Assembly: GCA_019054805.1 (NCBI GenBank) | Contig: JAHQIY010000008.1 | Coordinates: forward strand, 3,519,501-3,583,500 | Source: Brachionus manjavacas | Taxonomy: Eukaryota; Rotifera; Eurotatoria; Ploima; Brachionidae | Direction: 5' to 3' | DNA: 64,000 bases | Shown: piece by piece, positions 10,416-20,689 of the stretch | How positions within the stretch are numbered: the first letter of the stretch is position 1 | How the letters are laid out: the number at the start of each line of letters is the position of its first letter | Made by a program: the position numbers and the translations under genes | The notes under the pieces: generated by a model | The model's input: the letters and a program-made list of their open reading frames with translations, nothing else | Database searches by the model: none | What the model was told of the DNA's origin: nothing

Positions 10416-10547
10416 TGCCAACACACAACTTTCAACGGTTTTTAAATCACGTGATGACGTTATTAATTAAATTTTGGTTTTTCAAATTTGCTAAGCCAAA
10501 CGACAAATTTTCTTAAAATTTTTATTGAACATGAACATATTGAACAT

Positions 10548-10606
10548 GTTGGAAGGAGTATCATATTTTAACTTGAGGATAGATCTGACTGCTGTATTCT
10601 AAATTG
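10548..10606 (-). repeat. Short LINE ORF2 fragment abutting the LINE 5' side
   Basis: Sequence at 10548-10606 is nearly identical to 6592-6649 inside ORF2 of the adjacent element (for example GGATAGATCT-ACTGCTG). It is a separate small piece of the same family in the same orientation, directly upstream of the full-length copy. Confidence 0.7.
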
Positions 10607-10699
10607 ATAGTGCGAAATCAAAGTAACTAATACTTCATTATTTAATTTAATTTTTTAATTTTTTAATTGAATTTACATCGCTAAAATTGGCGCTAATTG

Positions 10700-10732
10700 A
10701 ATGAATAAATAAATAAATAAATAAATATTAAC
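10700..10732. repeat. Short (AAAT)n microsatellite
   Basis: Five to six AAAT/AATA units in a row at about 10703-10728, embedded in AT-rich spacer. Confidence 0.7.
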
Positions 10733-11194
10733 TTACTGTTAGGATAAAATGACATTTTTTAAGTAAAAAATTGAAAATTAATTACTTGGTAATTTCCTCA
10801 ATTATAGAAATGAAAAATTAAATTTTCTATAATTTTTAGAAGTCGTAGGTTCATAAGTCATGGTTGCGGTAAGAAATTTTCGGGCTTTGAGGTTCATTTT
10901 AGGAAAATTTTTTTTCAACGAATGAATTATTTTGAGATATGAAGGTTTAATATGAGTCTAATTTTCTTCGCAATATTTTATTATTTTGTTGCTCTAAGAA
11001 TTGTTAGGGGATATTTTTTCGCTTCGTGATGACAAAGCAAAGATGGAAATGTTTTTTTTTATTGTAATAAATTTAAATTTGTTTGATCTGTTTAGGCACA
11101 TATTTAAAAAGTGGCAAAAAATGTTCCAAAAATAGGAACTATTCTGGAAGAAATATGTTTTTAAGACTTTTTAGTCTTGTGCTACAGTATTGAT

Positions 11195-11475
11195 TTGCCT
11201 TTCTAGTCGAATGGTTTGCGTGTTAGTCATACAATCAAAGGATCGAAGGTTCGAACCCTGCTTAGTGAGAAAAAATATTAAAAATGTCTCTGCAGCATGG
11301 GATGCATGTTAAAACTTCTTTCATTAAAAGGGAAACCTGTTTCGACTGGATAATAATTGCGGTAAAGATGATCAACTCGATGTACTAACCTCTGTGTCAC
11401 ATCTGAGTCGTTGCTGGAAAAGGAGATGAGCGCCTCTCAATTATCCACTAGGATAGGAAAGGAACAATTATAAAA
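11195..11475 (+). mobile_element. tRNA-derived SINE-like element
   Basis: The head resembles a tRNA. A box A-like TAGTCGAATGGT lies at 11204-11215 and a perfect box B GGTTCGAACCC at 11248-11258, a normal polymerase III promoter spacing. The T-arm folds with four of five pairs around TTCGAAC. The body that follows (to about 11475) is much less AT-rich than its surroundings and is unrelated to tRNA. It is not a functional tRNA because the acceptor stem cannot be closed. No second copy is visible in this window. Confidence 0.6.
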
Positions 11476-11504
11476 CTCGGATTTTCGGAAAAAATTTTCT
11501 ATAG

Positions 11505-11552
11505 CAGCAAATTGAGATCTAATGCAGAACAGATCTAATGCAGAACAGATAT
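11505..11552. repeat. Tandem duplication GATCTAATGCAGAACA
   Basis: The 16-base unit GATCTAATGCAGAACA occurs twice in direct succession just downstream of the SINE-like element. Confidence 0.7.
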
Positions 11553-12069
11553 GTTAATAATTTTTTAGATATCTGTTTGCTAAATGAATTGATTTATTAA
11601 AATTTTCAAATTATTATTATTATTAATAATAATAGTTAAAAATTTCAAATTTTAATTATTATTTTTGTATCAAATAAAATACAAAAATAAATATAATAAT
11701 AAATAAATAAATATAGTCTAAAATAAATTCGCTTTATAAATTTTTTTTAAATGAAATAAATCCTAGTCTTGCAAAAATGTTGACTAATGTTTTAAATAGA
11801 AGTTGTAATGTTGAATGAGTAAAATATCAAATTTTCTTAAACATTTTCAGATCTAGCAATCATTTTCATAAATTTATTTCGTAAATAGCAATTTAAAGTA
11901 GACACAAATATTTTTCAAATAAACTGAATTATAAAAGGATATATGTCAACCCGTCATTTAAATACTTAATACTTAAATTGTCATTTGAAAATAAATAAAA
12001 TCCTGATATGGATAATTAAATTAAAGAATTTTATTTATCAAAATTTAAATTATAATTTTAATTTTAACT

Positions 12070-12175
12070 AATTTTAACATACCCAAATCCCTAAACCAGG
12101 ACTATGCCCCGGATCCCGTTAAATTTTTAAATGACAATCAATTTTTTTATAACGATTTAATCACTGAAAAGACGA
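12070..12175 (+). repeat. Dispersed repeat, inverted partner at 49395-49470
   Basis: ACATACCCAAATCCCTAAAC followed by AAATTTTTAAATGAC and ACGATTTAATCA is found again as the reverse complement at 49395-49470 with small differences. The family is not recognised; the surrounding 11550-13060 holds no gene. Confidence 0.55.
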
Positions 12176-13063
12176 TTAAATCATCCAAAAAAGCAAAGAA
12201 TAACAAATTCTAATTTTAAATCCTAATATACCAGATTTATTCTATAAATTTGTAAAATTATTTAGGTAGAATCTTGACTGTTCGGAATAGAGATAGTATT
12301 ATAGAAAAAATTACATGATTCAATATAAGTTTTCTCAATTAAAATAAACTTGTTTAATATATTATTTAAAAAAGAATCTTTTTTTTAAAGTTTTAATTTA
12401 GCTGGTCTTCCTACTTTACCAGCACTTTTGATTGCAGTAAGTTTTAGTTTGTTTTTAGCTTTTATCCTCACTTGTAGCGTCAATTTATCTTTTAAAGATC
12501 AAACTTTTTTTTTTCAAAATTTACAATAAATAAATTTTTTCGATAAAAAATATTTTATAATTTTACATAGTCATGAATTAAATTAATAAATTATATTTTT
12601 TGTGGGTGAACATTTTTTTACCCATCCTAAGTTTGTTCCATGGGCTAAAAGCTCAATGAATGTATTAAGTAATATTTTTTATAATAATGTATTAAAAAAT
12701 CGTTTCCTTTGGTAGATTTTTTATTATTATTTTATAAAAATAATTCTTATTTTTGTATTTAAGCATCAAAAAATATATGTATATATTTTTTAGTTGAGAT
12801 TTAATTTATACTAGAATATGATCATCATTTCCGTTCTGAATACTTTTATCCAAAAATAAAAGCTACATCTTACAGAAACTCCCAGTCTCATTCTAGACAA
12901 TAAGACGAAAGCAAAGCAATTACTTTCAAAACACGGTCATATGTTTCAAAAAACAACCGATCAAAAATTACAAAAAAATTCAATAGAGTTAAATTTTTTT
13001 TTCAAATAAATAAAAATAAATAATCTAATACACATAGAGTTTAAATCAAGAGAAAACAATGGC

Positions 13064-16000
13064 TCAACTGCTCTCATCCGAATCGGCAGCATCTGTGTCT
13101 ATTGGTATAGCGATACCAGGCAATAGCATCAAAAAACCACTTCCTTAAAAAAAATTCTAAAATTTCACAAATAAATTTTTGTTTCATCATTACCCTCTTT
13201 TTTTCTGCGGTCATTTTCTTTTGCATAACTTTCATAGAAATTTTTTCCATTTGTACTACACGACCAAGTATCATCATCTATTTTGTACTCATTTAGATTA
13301 AAGTTCTTGGTCAATTTTCTTTGTTCACGCCTATTCCTATTACTCTTTTTATCATCCAAATACGGAATAATATTTGTCAATAATTTGTCATCATTAGTTT
13401 TTAGCACATAGTCGATTTTGTCCAATTGTGGTAAATTTGTCGCTGTTGTTAATTTTTCATCTTTTTTAGAATTTTTTACTCCAGCATCCCTTTGAGCAAT
13501 TTTGGAGATAACATGGTTATTTTTGATCAGCTGAGGTCTTCTATTATCTGATTTGGAATTGTCAGTTTTGACCGTAAGCACTGATTCGTTTAACCTTGGT
13601 GTATCACAGGACTTGGCCTCTTTGTTTATGCTTTCGTTTAGATTCGAAGCAAATGAGTTTTGTTGGGAAAAGATTAGTGGAGGTGGAGGCAGACCGTGAC
13701 CGACTCGGATCGGTTTTTCTGTTTTGCCGTCCCGTATTGCTGAAGTAATGGAAGCTGGCTTAGATTCGTCGATAGTTGGTTTATTGATAGATGACATATA
13801 GATGTTGTCACTTCCGTGAATGGTGTTGCGTTTGTTTTTGGATTCTAGGATGTGTGGCAAGGGTGGTGGGGTTGAAATTTTTCTCATCAAAACTGGATAT
13901 TTGTTTTCAATTGAATCGTTGAGCCGATTTTGGTCTTTGGCTTTGAAGCCCATTTTTTCGGTTAGTTCTGATATCTCTTGGTCAAAGTCATTTGATAATT
14001 TTGGTTCCGTAGATCTATGGTCAATATTGTACTTGAATTCTTGGACTTGATTTTTAGACTTTGCTTCGTCTATTTTGTTGTCTTGAAGAGAGGATTTGAC
14101 TGGGTAATTGCTGACTATTTTGGCAACATTTTTCGAGTCTGGTATAGATAAGACTATTTTCAAGTTTTTTGGTCGACTCTTTTTGTACTGTTTACGGCGA
14201 AATTCGGCACTATTATTCAATAGCTCATAATCTATATCGCTAATGCTTTCGGAAAAACTGCTACTTTGCTCAAATATGGCCGCTTTTTCAATTTCTTCGG
14301 TGTCTTTGGTTCGATTTAAATCAAATGCCTGTGGTTTAGGCGCAGTCTTGTTTATGTTGTCTATTGATTTGTTTAAATCATGCTTCTTGGTCATATCTGG
14401 TTTAAAGAAATCGTTCGATTTGTATTGAGAATTAGTGAAGTTTTGATCAGGAAACAATGAATAGTTGAACTTGTTGGAATAATTGCTTTGAAAACTTGAA
14501 TTTAAATCACCTAAGCGAATTGTCGGATCAGAAATATTCAACTGGTTTGATGAATCAATCTGATTTTTCCTGGAAAAACTGTCTTGAATTTAAAAGTAAA
14601 AAATAATTTTTAAATTTTACTAAAAAATTTAGTCTCTCGGAAATTTATTTAACTAATAAATATAAAAAAAATTTTCGTAGAAAAATTTCAAGAAAAGTTG
14701 CATGAAAACTCTTATAATACATGAAGTAATCACTATGAATGAAAATGTGGATGATAAAACTTGTTAAAAAGCCTTGGAAAATGAGGTTAATGCGTAAAGT
14801 TGACTTAATCAATTAACTCAATAATTAAATTGTTATTTTATATTTAAAAGAAATTTGAAAAAGACATCGAGCTGTTTAGAATTCGTGCAGGTCTTTCTTT
14901 TTAACCCAGATACTTAAAATAAAAGGAACACAATGATTTTGTTTAAATATATATATCTTTAGTGTTCAATAAATTATGAAAATTTAAAAATTTTCATAAA
15001 TATAAAATAGATTAAAAATTTAAAGCATCTAAATTAAAATTTAAAAAGTAAAAACAAATAAAAGAAGAAAGTAAAGGAAGAATTATTCAGTTAATTAAAA
15101 AAAAATCAATTCAATTTAATTTGTAAAGTATTTCAGAATTTTTATAGCTCTATTAGGCTGTAATAATAATAATAAAGAACAAATAGAATTTTAATATGAA
15201 ATAATAATACTTATAAAATTGTAAGCAGTTTAACATTATTAATATAAAATTTTTAAAGTAATACTTTAATTATCACAGTGTCATTTTGATCGCTTTGCAG
15301 TTCATTTTTGAACAACTTGTTAAAATTTTCATTCTTTTTTATGATTAACATAAATGAAAGACGTCATTTCTGACATAGTTTTAATTCTGTCAATTAATGG
15401 CTTAGTTAAATGAACTTTGTCACATTGCAAGCTTTTTTTCATGAAATGTTTTTTTTCATAGGAATTAAAATTTTGATAAATATTTAAATACTTAAAAATA
15501 GATAAAGTTTTTTACTGAAAAAAATAATAAAATTGCATCTTTCTAAAATTTCAATTATTTAAGTAAAAAGATAAATTTTGATTCTACAAGTTGGCTCATC
15601 ATTCTTCCTTAGAATGCTAGGTTTTTCGGGTCATTTAGAGAAAATTTCGTATCTTTTAAACATACATATTAATTCAAATTTTCTTAATTTATTAAAAACT
15701 CGTTGTGTAAAGAATCTTATAATAATTGATTGATAAAAAAATTTCCTCATTAATTGTCATAAAGTGTTTACCAATTTAAAATTGTAATAGTCTTCAGGAT
15801 GTGACAGATTTTTAGAGGGTTAGAGAGGTTTGAATAAAAAACATCAACAATTTCTAGAAAGAAATTAAATTAATTAATTTATGGAGTCAATTTTTTACTT
15901 AAATACAATTATTTATACTTAGTTACTTTTCAAAAGTTATCATACTTTTTTTTACTTTCTTTAATCAACATTTTAAATTATCAATGAAACTTAATTAATT

Positions 16001-19000
16001 AGATTAATAAAATATTTCTTAAATTTACAAAAAAAGATAGATTATCGCCATAAAATGTATAAAATATTAATTTTTTTTCTCTGTTACATCATTTTATAAA
16101 AATTGAAAAAAATTAAATTTATTTTTGTAAACCTTTAACAGCCATGTTTTTTTTTGTAATTTTTTTTTCCTTTAAAGGTTTCTTTAAACTATTCTTAAAT
16201 TTTAGTTCTTTTTAAAGAAGCTTAATTCATCAATAATCTCATGAAAAAATACAAAGTTACTTTTCACCTAAAGCCGGATACACATTTCAAAATAAAATTT
16301 AAAAAAATTAGTGTTAATATTTTATTTCTATTAAAATTAAAAAATTTATTTTTTAGTTTAACTTCCTGTTATTTGACGGTATTTTGGTCTAAATAATTTG
16401 AAACTAATAAATATATATAAATTCATTTTGAAAAATAAAAATTTTTGACTAAATCATCTAATTAGTGGGCAAAACGTAATTAATAAACTTAATTCAAAAA
16501 ATCAAATTTTCTGAAAATAAAAAATATTTTTCTCTTTTAGATGCGCTTTTAAAAAATCATTTTAGTTATTTTTATTATTATTTAAACCTGTCATTTCAAA
16601 TATACATTTATTTTGATATCAGTGAGTAAAGCATTTAAATTTATTGCTGACATATTTTACTAGATATTTATGCGTAAATATTTTGTTTTCATTTAATTAA
16701 TTAATTTTAATCATAATCAATATTAGTCAAACCCAATAATATTAATTCAAATGATTAAATTCTTTTGCAAAAATTGTAATATAATGAAAAATATAATGTC
16801 TAAATTAATGCTTGATTTAAGAAAATTTTGATTAAAGGCATCAGAATTAATTATAAATAATACCTGGTTTGATATAATCTAGCGGGAGAAAACATTAGTA
16901 TTTAATATTCAACAAACATTCGACCAAATCCAAAACATTGAAAAATCTTACATTCATTTTAAGGCGCATGAATCTTCTCTATAATTTAACTATCTATAAA
17001 AAGAATTTTTTTCATCGGATAATTTAGTTTTGTCAAGTTTATTATTAATATGATTATTTCAATACCACTAATAGTGGTTGGGGAAACAAAATTTATTGAA
17101 ATAAATTTATTTTCGATGACCCACTCTACTAAATTGTCAAAAGAAGTATGCAAAATGGATTACACTATAAATCCTTAAGCTCTTTTTTAACATTAAGGTA
17201 CAAAGGCACCAAATTAAAGAATAAAAACGATTAAATTAATTGATTTTTTTTTTGGTAATTTTTTTTCTTGACTAAATTTTAAATTTAACCTTTAAATTAA
17301 TGAAAGACAGGAAGATTTATCTATTTTTTTTCTTAATCCTTTATTTAAATTCCGGAAATAATTAAATGTTTATAAAAAAATTCATATCCTACTACAATGA
17401 AATAAATTTAGATACAGATGTTTTGTTCCTTGATTGATTTTTTTTCAATAAAATTGTAATTTTTTCTAAAATATCAAATGTTTAAGTAATTCAACAATTT
17501 TGCAGGCATTTAAGTATCAAATTCTACTTTAAAATTGTTTTGGTACCTTTAAATTTATTACTATTTTTCTGCAATTTTTTTTTTAATTTTCGTTAAATAA
17601 ATAATTTTTTAAAAGAAATTGAATTAATTCTTTTCGAAGATTGTTTTTCATTTTGCGTAATTTAGTGATCTTTTCTAAAATGTCAGTTTTTGGTTTTGTA
17701 TTTGTATTTTTGATGTCTGAACATTCTAATTATTTTATTAAATTTTTTATTTTTCATCATAGATTCATAGTGTAATCCATTTTGCATTCTTCTTTTGACA
17801 ATTTAGCAGAGTTGGTCATCGAAAATACATTTATTTCAATAAATTTTGTTTCCCCAACCACTATTAGTGGTATTGAAAATAAAGGATTTAAAAAAAAGAT
17901 AAATATTCCAGTCTTTCATTTATTAAAAATCGAAATTTAAAATTTAGTCAAGAAAAAAATTGATTAATTTAATCCTTTTTATTTTTTAATTGTGCCTTTG
18001 TACCTTAATGTTAAAATAGAGCTTAAGGATTTTAAAAATTAAAAATCACCTTAATCGATAATACTTTGCTATTATAAAAGTTGAAGAACGAAGAAGAAAT
18101 AAAGATCTAATTTAAATAGCACCTAAAAATTTACAAGTTCCCAATTTACTGAAAATTGTTTAAAATTTTATAAAAATTAAAAATGTTTAAACAACTATAT
18201 AGTTCTTTAAACACCATGCACAAGTTCAAAATATTGGCGATTTATCACCAATATTACTGAACAAAAATTAAAATTATTAAATTTTCATTGCTTTTATATT
18301 ATCAATATTAAAAAAAAGCGAAAAAATGATAATTATTGATAAAAAGCGTATTTTAAAACTAAATATTAAGACAAAAACATTTTCTGTTTTTAACCGGTGC
18401 AAAAGTTTTAGAATAATCCAGACTAGATAAATTTTACGGTTTATTATGACTTTTTTTTAAAAATAACTAGGGGTGGACTTTCAGGCTGCTTGAAATGGAT
18501 CTTGGTCCATTCTTATAGCCTCAGTCCTTTGGAAATTACTCAATTTTAAAGTTATTTTTTTATGTTCGATATCAAAAGAAGAAAAATAAAAAGTTTTCTT
18601 AAGTTGGGTTACAAACTAAAAAAGTGTAATCCTATAATTTATTCTTTTTCCTGAAACATTAAATATTTAAACCTGTTAACTGTAATTTTAATATATTTAT
18701 TTTTTAATTATATTCTATATTATACCTTATTTATTTTTTTAACTTTTTTTGATTTTTTATTTTTATTCTGAATAAGCTTTAGATTTTAATTAAAAATTAT
18801 ATCTCAATTTTATTGACTGTAATAATTTAGCTTTTAAAATCAAACTAATAATTCACATTCGATAAATTTTGACCAAACCTGAATGGCAAAGTGTAAACCA
18901 TTCATTAAATTAAAGATTTATTTTATATAAAACGTTTCTAATTATTTTTGAAGAGTTGAAAAAAGGCAATTTAAACAAATCAAATTTATCGAAAAATATT

Positions 19001-20678
19001 TTTTGATAATGTACTTAAAAAGCTGGGAAGGTAAAGAGGGAGCGCAGCCCCCTCCGTGGTTTATTAAAATAAATAAATTTAAGAAAAAATTAAGAGAAAA
19101 AAAATTCTTACTGTATTTAATCGGTCCAGAGCTTTTAAAATCATCCAAACTAGATAAATTTTTTTGTTTATTTTGACTGTTGTCTATAAGTTTTATATAG
19201 GCGTTTATTCCATTTTTGTTGCTTACAAGACCACTATCTTTTCCTCTGCCATTTACGCTTGGTTTTTCTTCATTTTTGCCCACCACTCTCATCCAATTTT
19301 CATGACTAACTTTTTTATTATCCTCAACCTTATCTAACTCGGAATTAATTTTGCTACTCTCGTCCGAATACAAATAGTCATTAATATCATAAGTGGGATT
19401 GGATGTTTTCTTTGGCAAACTACTTGAATAAAATGGCATTGAAGTATAAATTAAATCTCCTGCCTGGCTAGTCACTTTTTCTCTATTCGACACGGCTTGA
19501 GGCGCACTGGTTTTTTGGTCCGGAGCTACATCATCACTAAACACCTTTGGATCAAAATACATGCTTTTATATTTGGTCTTTTTATCTTGCTTATTTGGAA
19601 ATTTAGTGTCTTTAAATGCTGGACCTTTTTGGTGATTTCTTTGATTGACATCAATTAGCGAAACAAACTTTGGATCATCGGCAGATTTAACACTGTTGGT
19701 GGTCATATTTGCACATATTTTTGGAGACACACTATTTTTTTGCTTAAAGGCTTTTTCTTGGAAATTTGTAGAATTAACTGCAGGTTCACTGATTCTGTCT
19801 GAATTATCTGAAATCGGCGGAGTCTTGGTGAACATAGAGTCGGGTATTTCCGATAGTTTGCTCATTATCTTTCTATACAATGGACTTTCTGTGTGCGCTA
19901 CAGTGTCACCCTTGACGACTTCTAAATTTCCGGCAACAAAATTGTAATCACCCGAAACATTATTGATGCTCTTGGCCTTGCGGTCCTTATTAATGCTGCC
20001 AGTCAGCATGCTGTATGAACCTTCGGAAATTTTGTCCGAATAAAAGTTTTCATTATTTAAAACTTTGTCATAGTTCGAATTGCTCAGGTATTCGTAGCTG
20101 AGCAATTTTTCATTAGAAGACCTTGCATCTTGAACCGGAGGGGTACTCAAATTTGATCTCGGCGTAGACGGATAACTATCTATATTTACACTATGTCTTT
20201 TATTCAAGGGATTAAAGCTTGGCTTGAAGTCGGATATTTTGTTTCTAAGAATTGTCTCATTTAGCCTGGCTTTGTCAGTGGGCAAATTTTTTATCTTGAT
20301 TGGACGCTTGGAAGAGATGGACGCTTCATTTGGAAGCATGTAGCTGGTGTATCTTTGGTCGTAGTAGTTTTTCGGAGTGTAGACAGGACTTGGTTTGTGC
20401 TGGGGCTCGACGTATTCGTCATTGGTCGAGTGGTAGCTATTGTTCAGCATGGAAGACTCGTTCGAGCTGGACACATTACTGTTGTTCGAAGATAATTTTG
20501 CGTCATAGCTGCTATAAGTATTCGAGGATACGGAGTTTAGGTTGTGGTAAAGAGGCGGCGATTTTGATGGAATGTAAATGTAGTTCAAATTTTTTTTGTT
20601 GATGATTCGGTCGCCATTGGAACTTGTCTGCTTTTCGGGTAAGAAGCCGTTGGTAAATTCATAGGTTAATTTGGACAT
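13064..20678 (-). CDS. Large disordered proline/serine-rich protein with GLPPPPL motif (three exons)
   Basis: The model is exon 1 20678-19112, exon 2 14582-13194 and exon 3 13143-13064, giving 1011 residues. The first ATG (20678) starts MSKLTYEFTNGFLPEKQ; a TTG three codons upstream is not used. Donors are CA/GTAAG and GG/GTAATG. Acceptors are TTCAAG and TTTTTTAAG. Reading phases match at both junctions, and the last exon then reads GFLMLLPGIAIPIDTDAADS and ends in an acidic tail. The protein lacks a folded domain I can name. It is rich in S, N, K and D with short proline motifs (KSPPLYH, KPSPVYTPK, STPPPLPHI, GHGLPPPPLIFS) that could bind SH3, EVH1 or profilin. A motif LN-(E/K/D)-(S/T) recurs at least five times. 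The GLPPPPL-x-FS motif is shared with ABI at 40370, suggesting a cytoskeletal adaptor; this is inference. Exon 2 would stop 9 codons later if the last intron were retained. Confidence 0.7.
17041..18040. repeat. Inverted repeat with circularly permuted arms
   Basis: The left arm (about 17055-17350) reads block A (ACCACTAATAGTGGT to GGATTACACTAT) then block B (CCTTAAGCTC to CTTAATCCTTTATT). The right arm (about 17760-18035), reverse-complemented, reads block B then block A. Block A includes a perfect 15-base palindrome ACCACTAATAGTGGT. The 400-base centre is AT-rich filler. The arrangement implies an A-B tandem unit from which two differently cut, opposite copies remain. Confidence 0.75.
18389..18450 (-). 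pseudogene. Decayed duplicate of the end of exon 1
   Basis: On the minus strand this intronic stretch reads SHNKP, a stop, then NLSSLDYSKTFAPVK. The true exon end at 19116-19180 reads SQNKQKNLSSLDDFKSSGPIK. The copy keeps frame and most residues but has one TAA and no GT donor after it, so it looks like a dead exon duplication. Confidence 0.6.
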
Positions 20679-20689
20679 TTTGGTCAAAT

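Larger units (their letters stand above)
6225..10500 (-). mobile_element. Near-full-length Jockey/CR1-type LINE, inactive
   Basis: On the minus strand the parts occur in canonical order: a Gag-like ORF1 with two CCHC knuckles (10415-9339), an apurinic endonuclease (9212-7962), reverse transcriptase with PQGS and FADD (about 7650-7095), the C-terminal region (6899-6334), then an AT-rich 3' UTR. The 3' UTR sequence from about 6340 to 6225 recurs at 55915-56005 in a second copy, which sets the 3' end near 6225. The 5' boundary is not sharp and lies between about 10470 and 10548. Several frameshifts and stops make it inactive. Confidence 0.85.
14583..19111 (-). other. 4.5 kb intron of the disordered-protein gene
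   Basis: The intron is bounded by donor GTAAGAATT (minus, from 19111) and acceptor TTTAAATTCAAG (ending 14583). It is extremely AT-rich and contains a permuted inverted repeat (17041-18040), a decayed copy of the end of exon 1 (18389-18450) and a GC-rich hairpin patch (19020-19060). I see no further exon with good splice sites, but small exons cannot be excluded. Confidence 0.55.

Noticed and set aside
11195-11275. A genuine tRNA gene
   Set aside because: Box A and box B are present, but the acceptor stem does not pair and the sequence continues into a non-tRNA body.
12395-12480. Minus-strand GKVGRPAKLK resembling the GRP linker of Tc1 transposases
   Set aside because: Only about ten residues match, with no neighbouring transposase motifs or inverted ends.
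18942-19111. Reading exon 1 of the disordered protein through to the stop at 18942
   Set aside because: The frame past the GTAAG donor becomes F/N/L/K low complexity, whereas splicing to 14582 keeps phase and composition.
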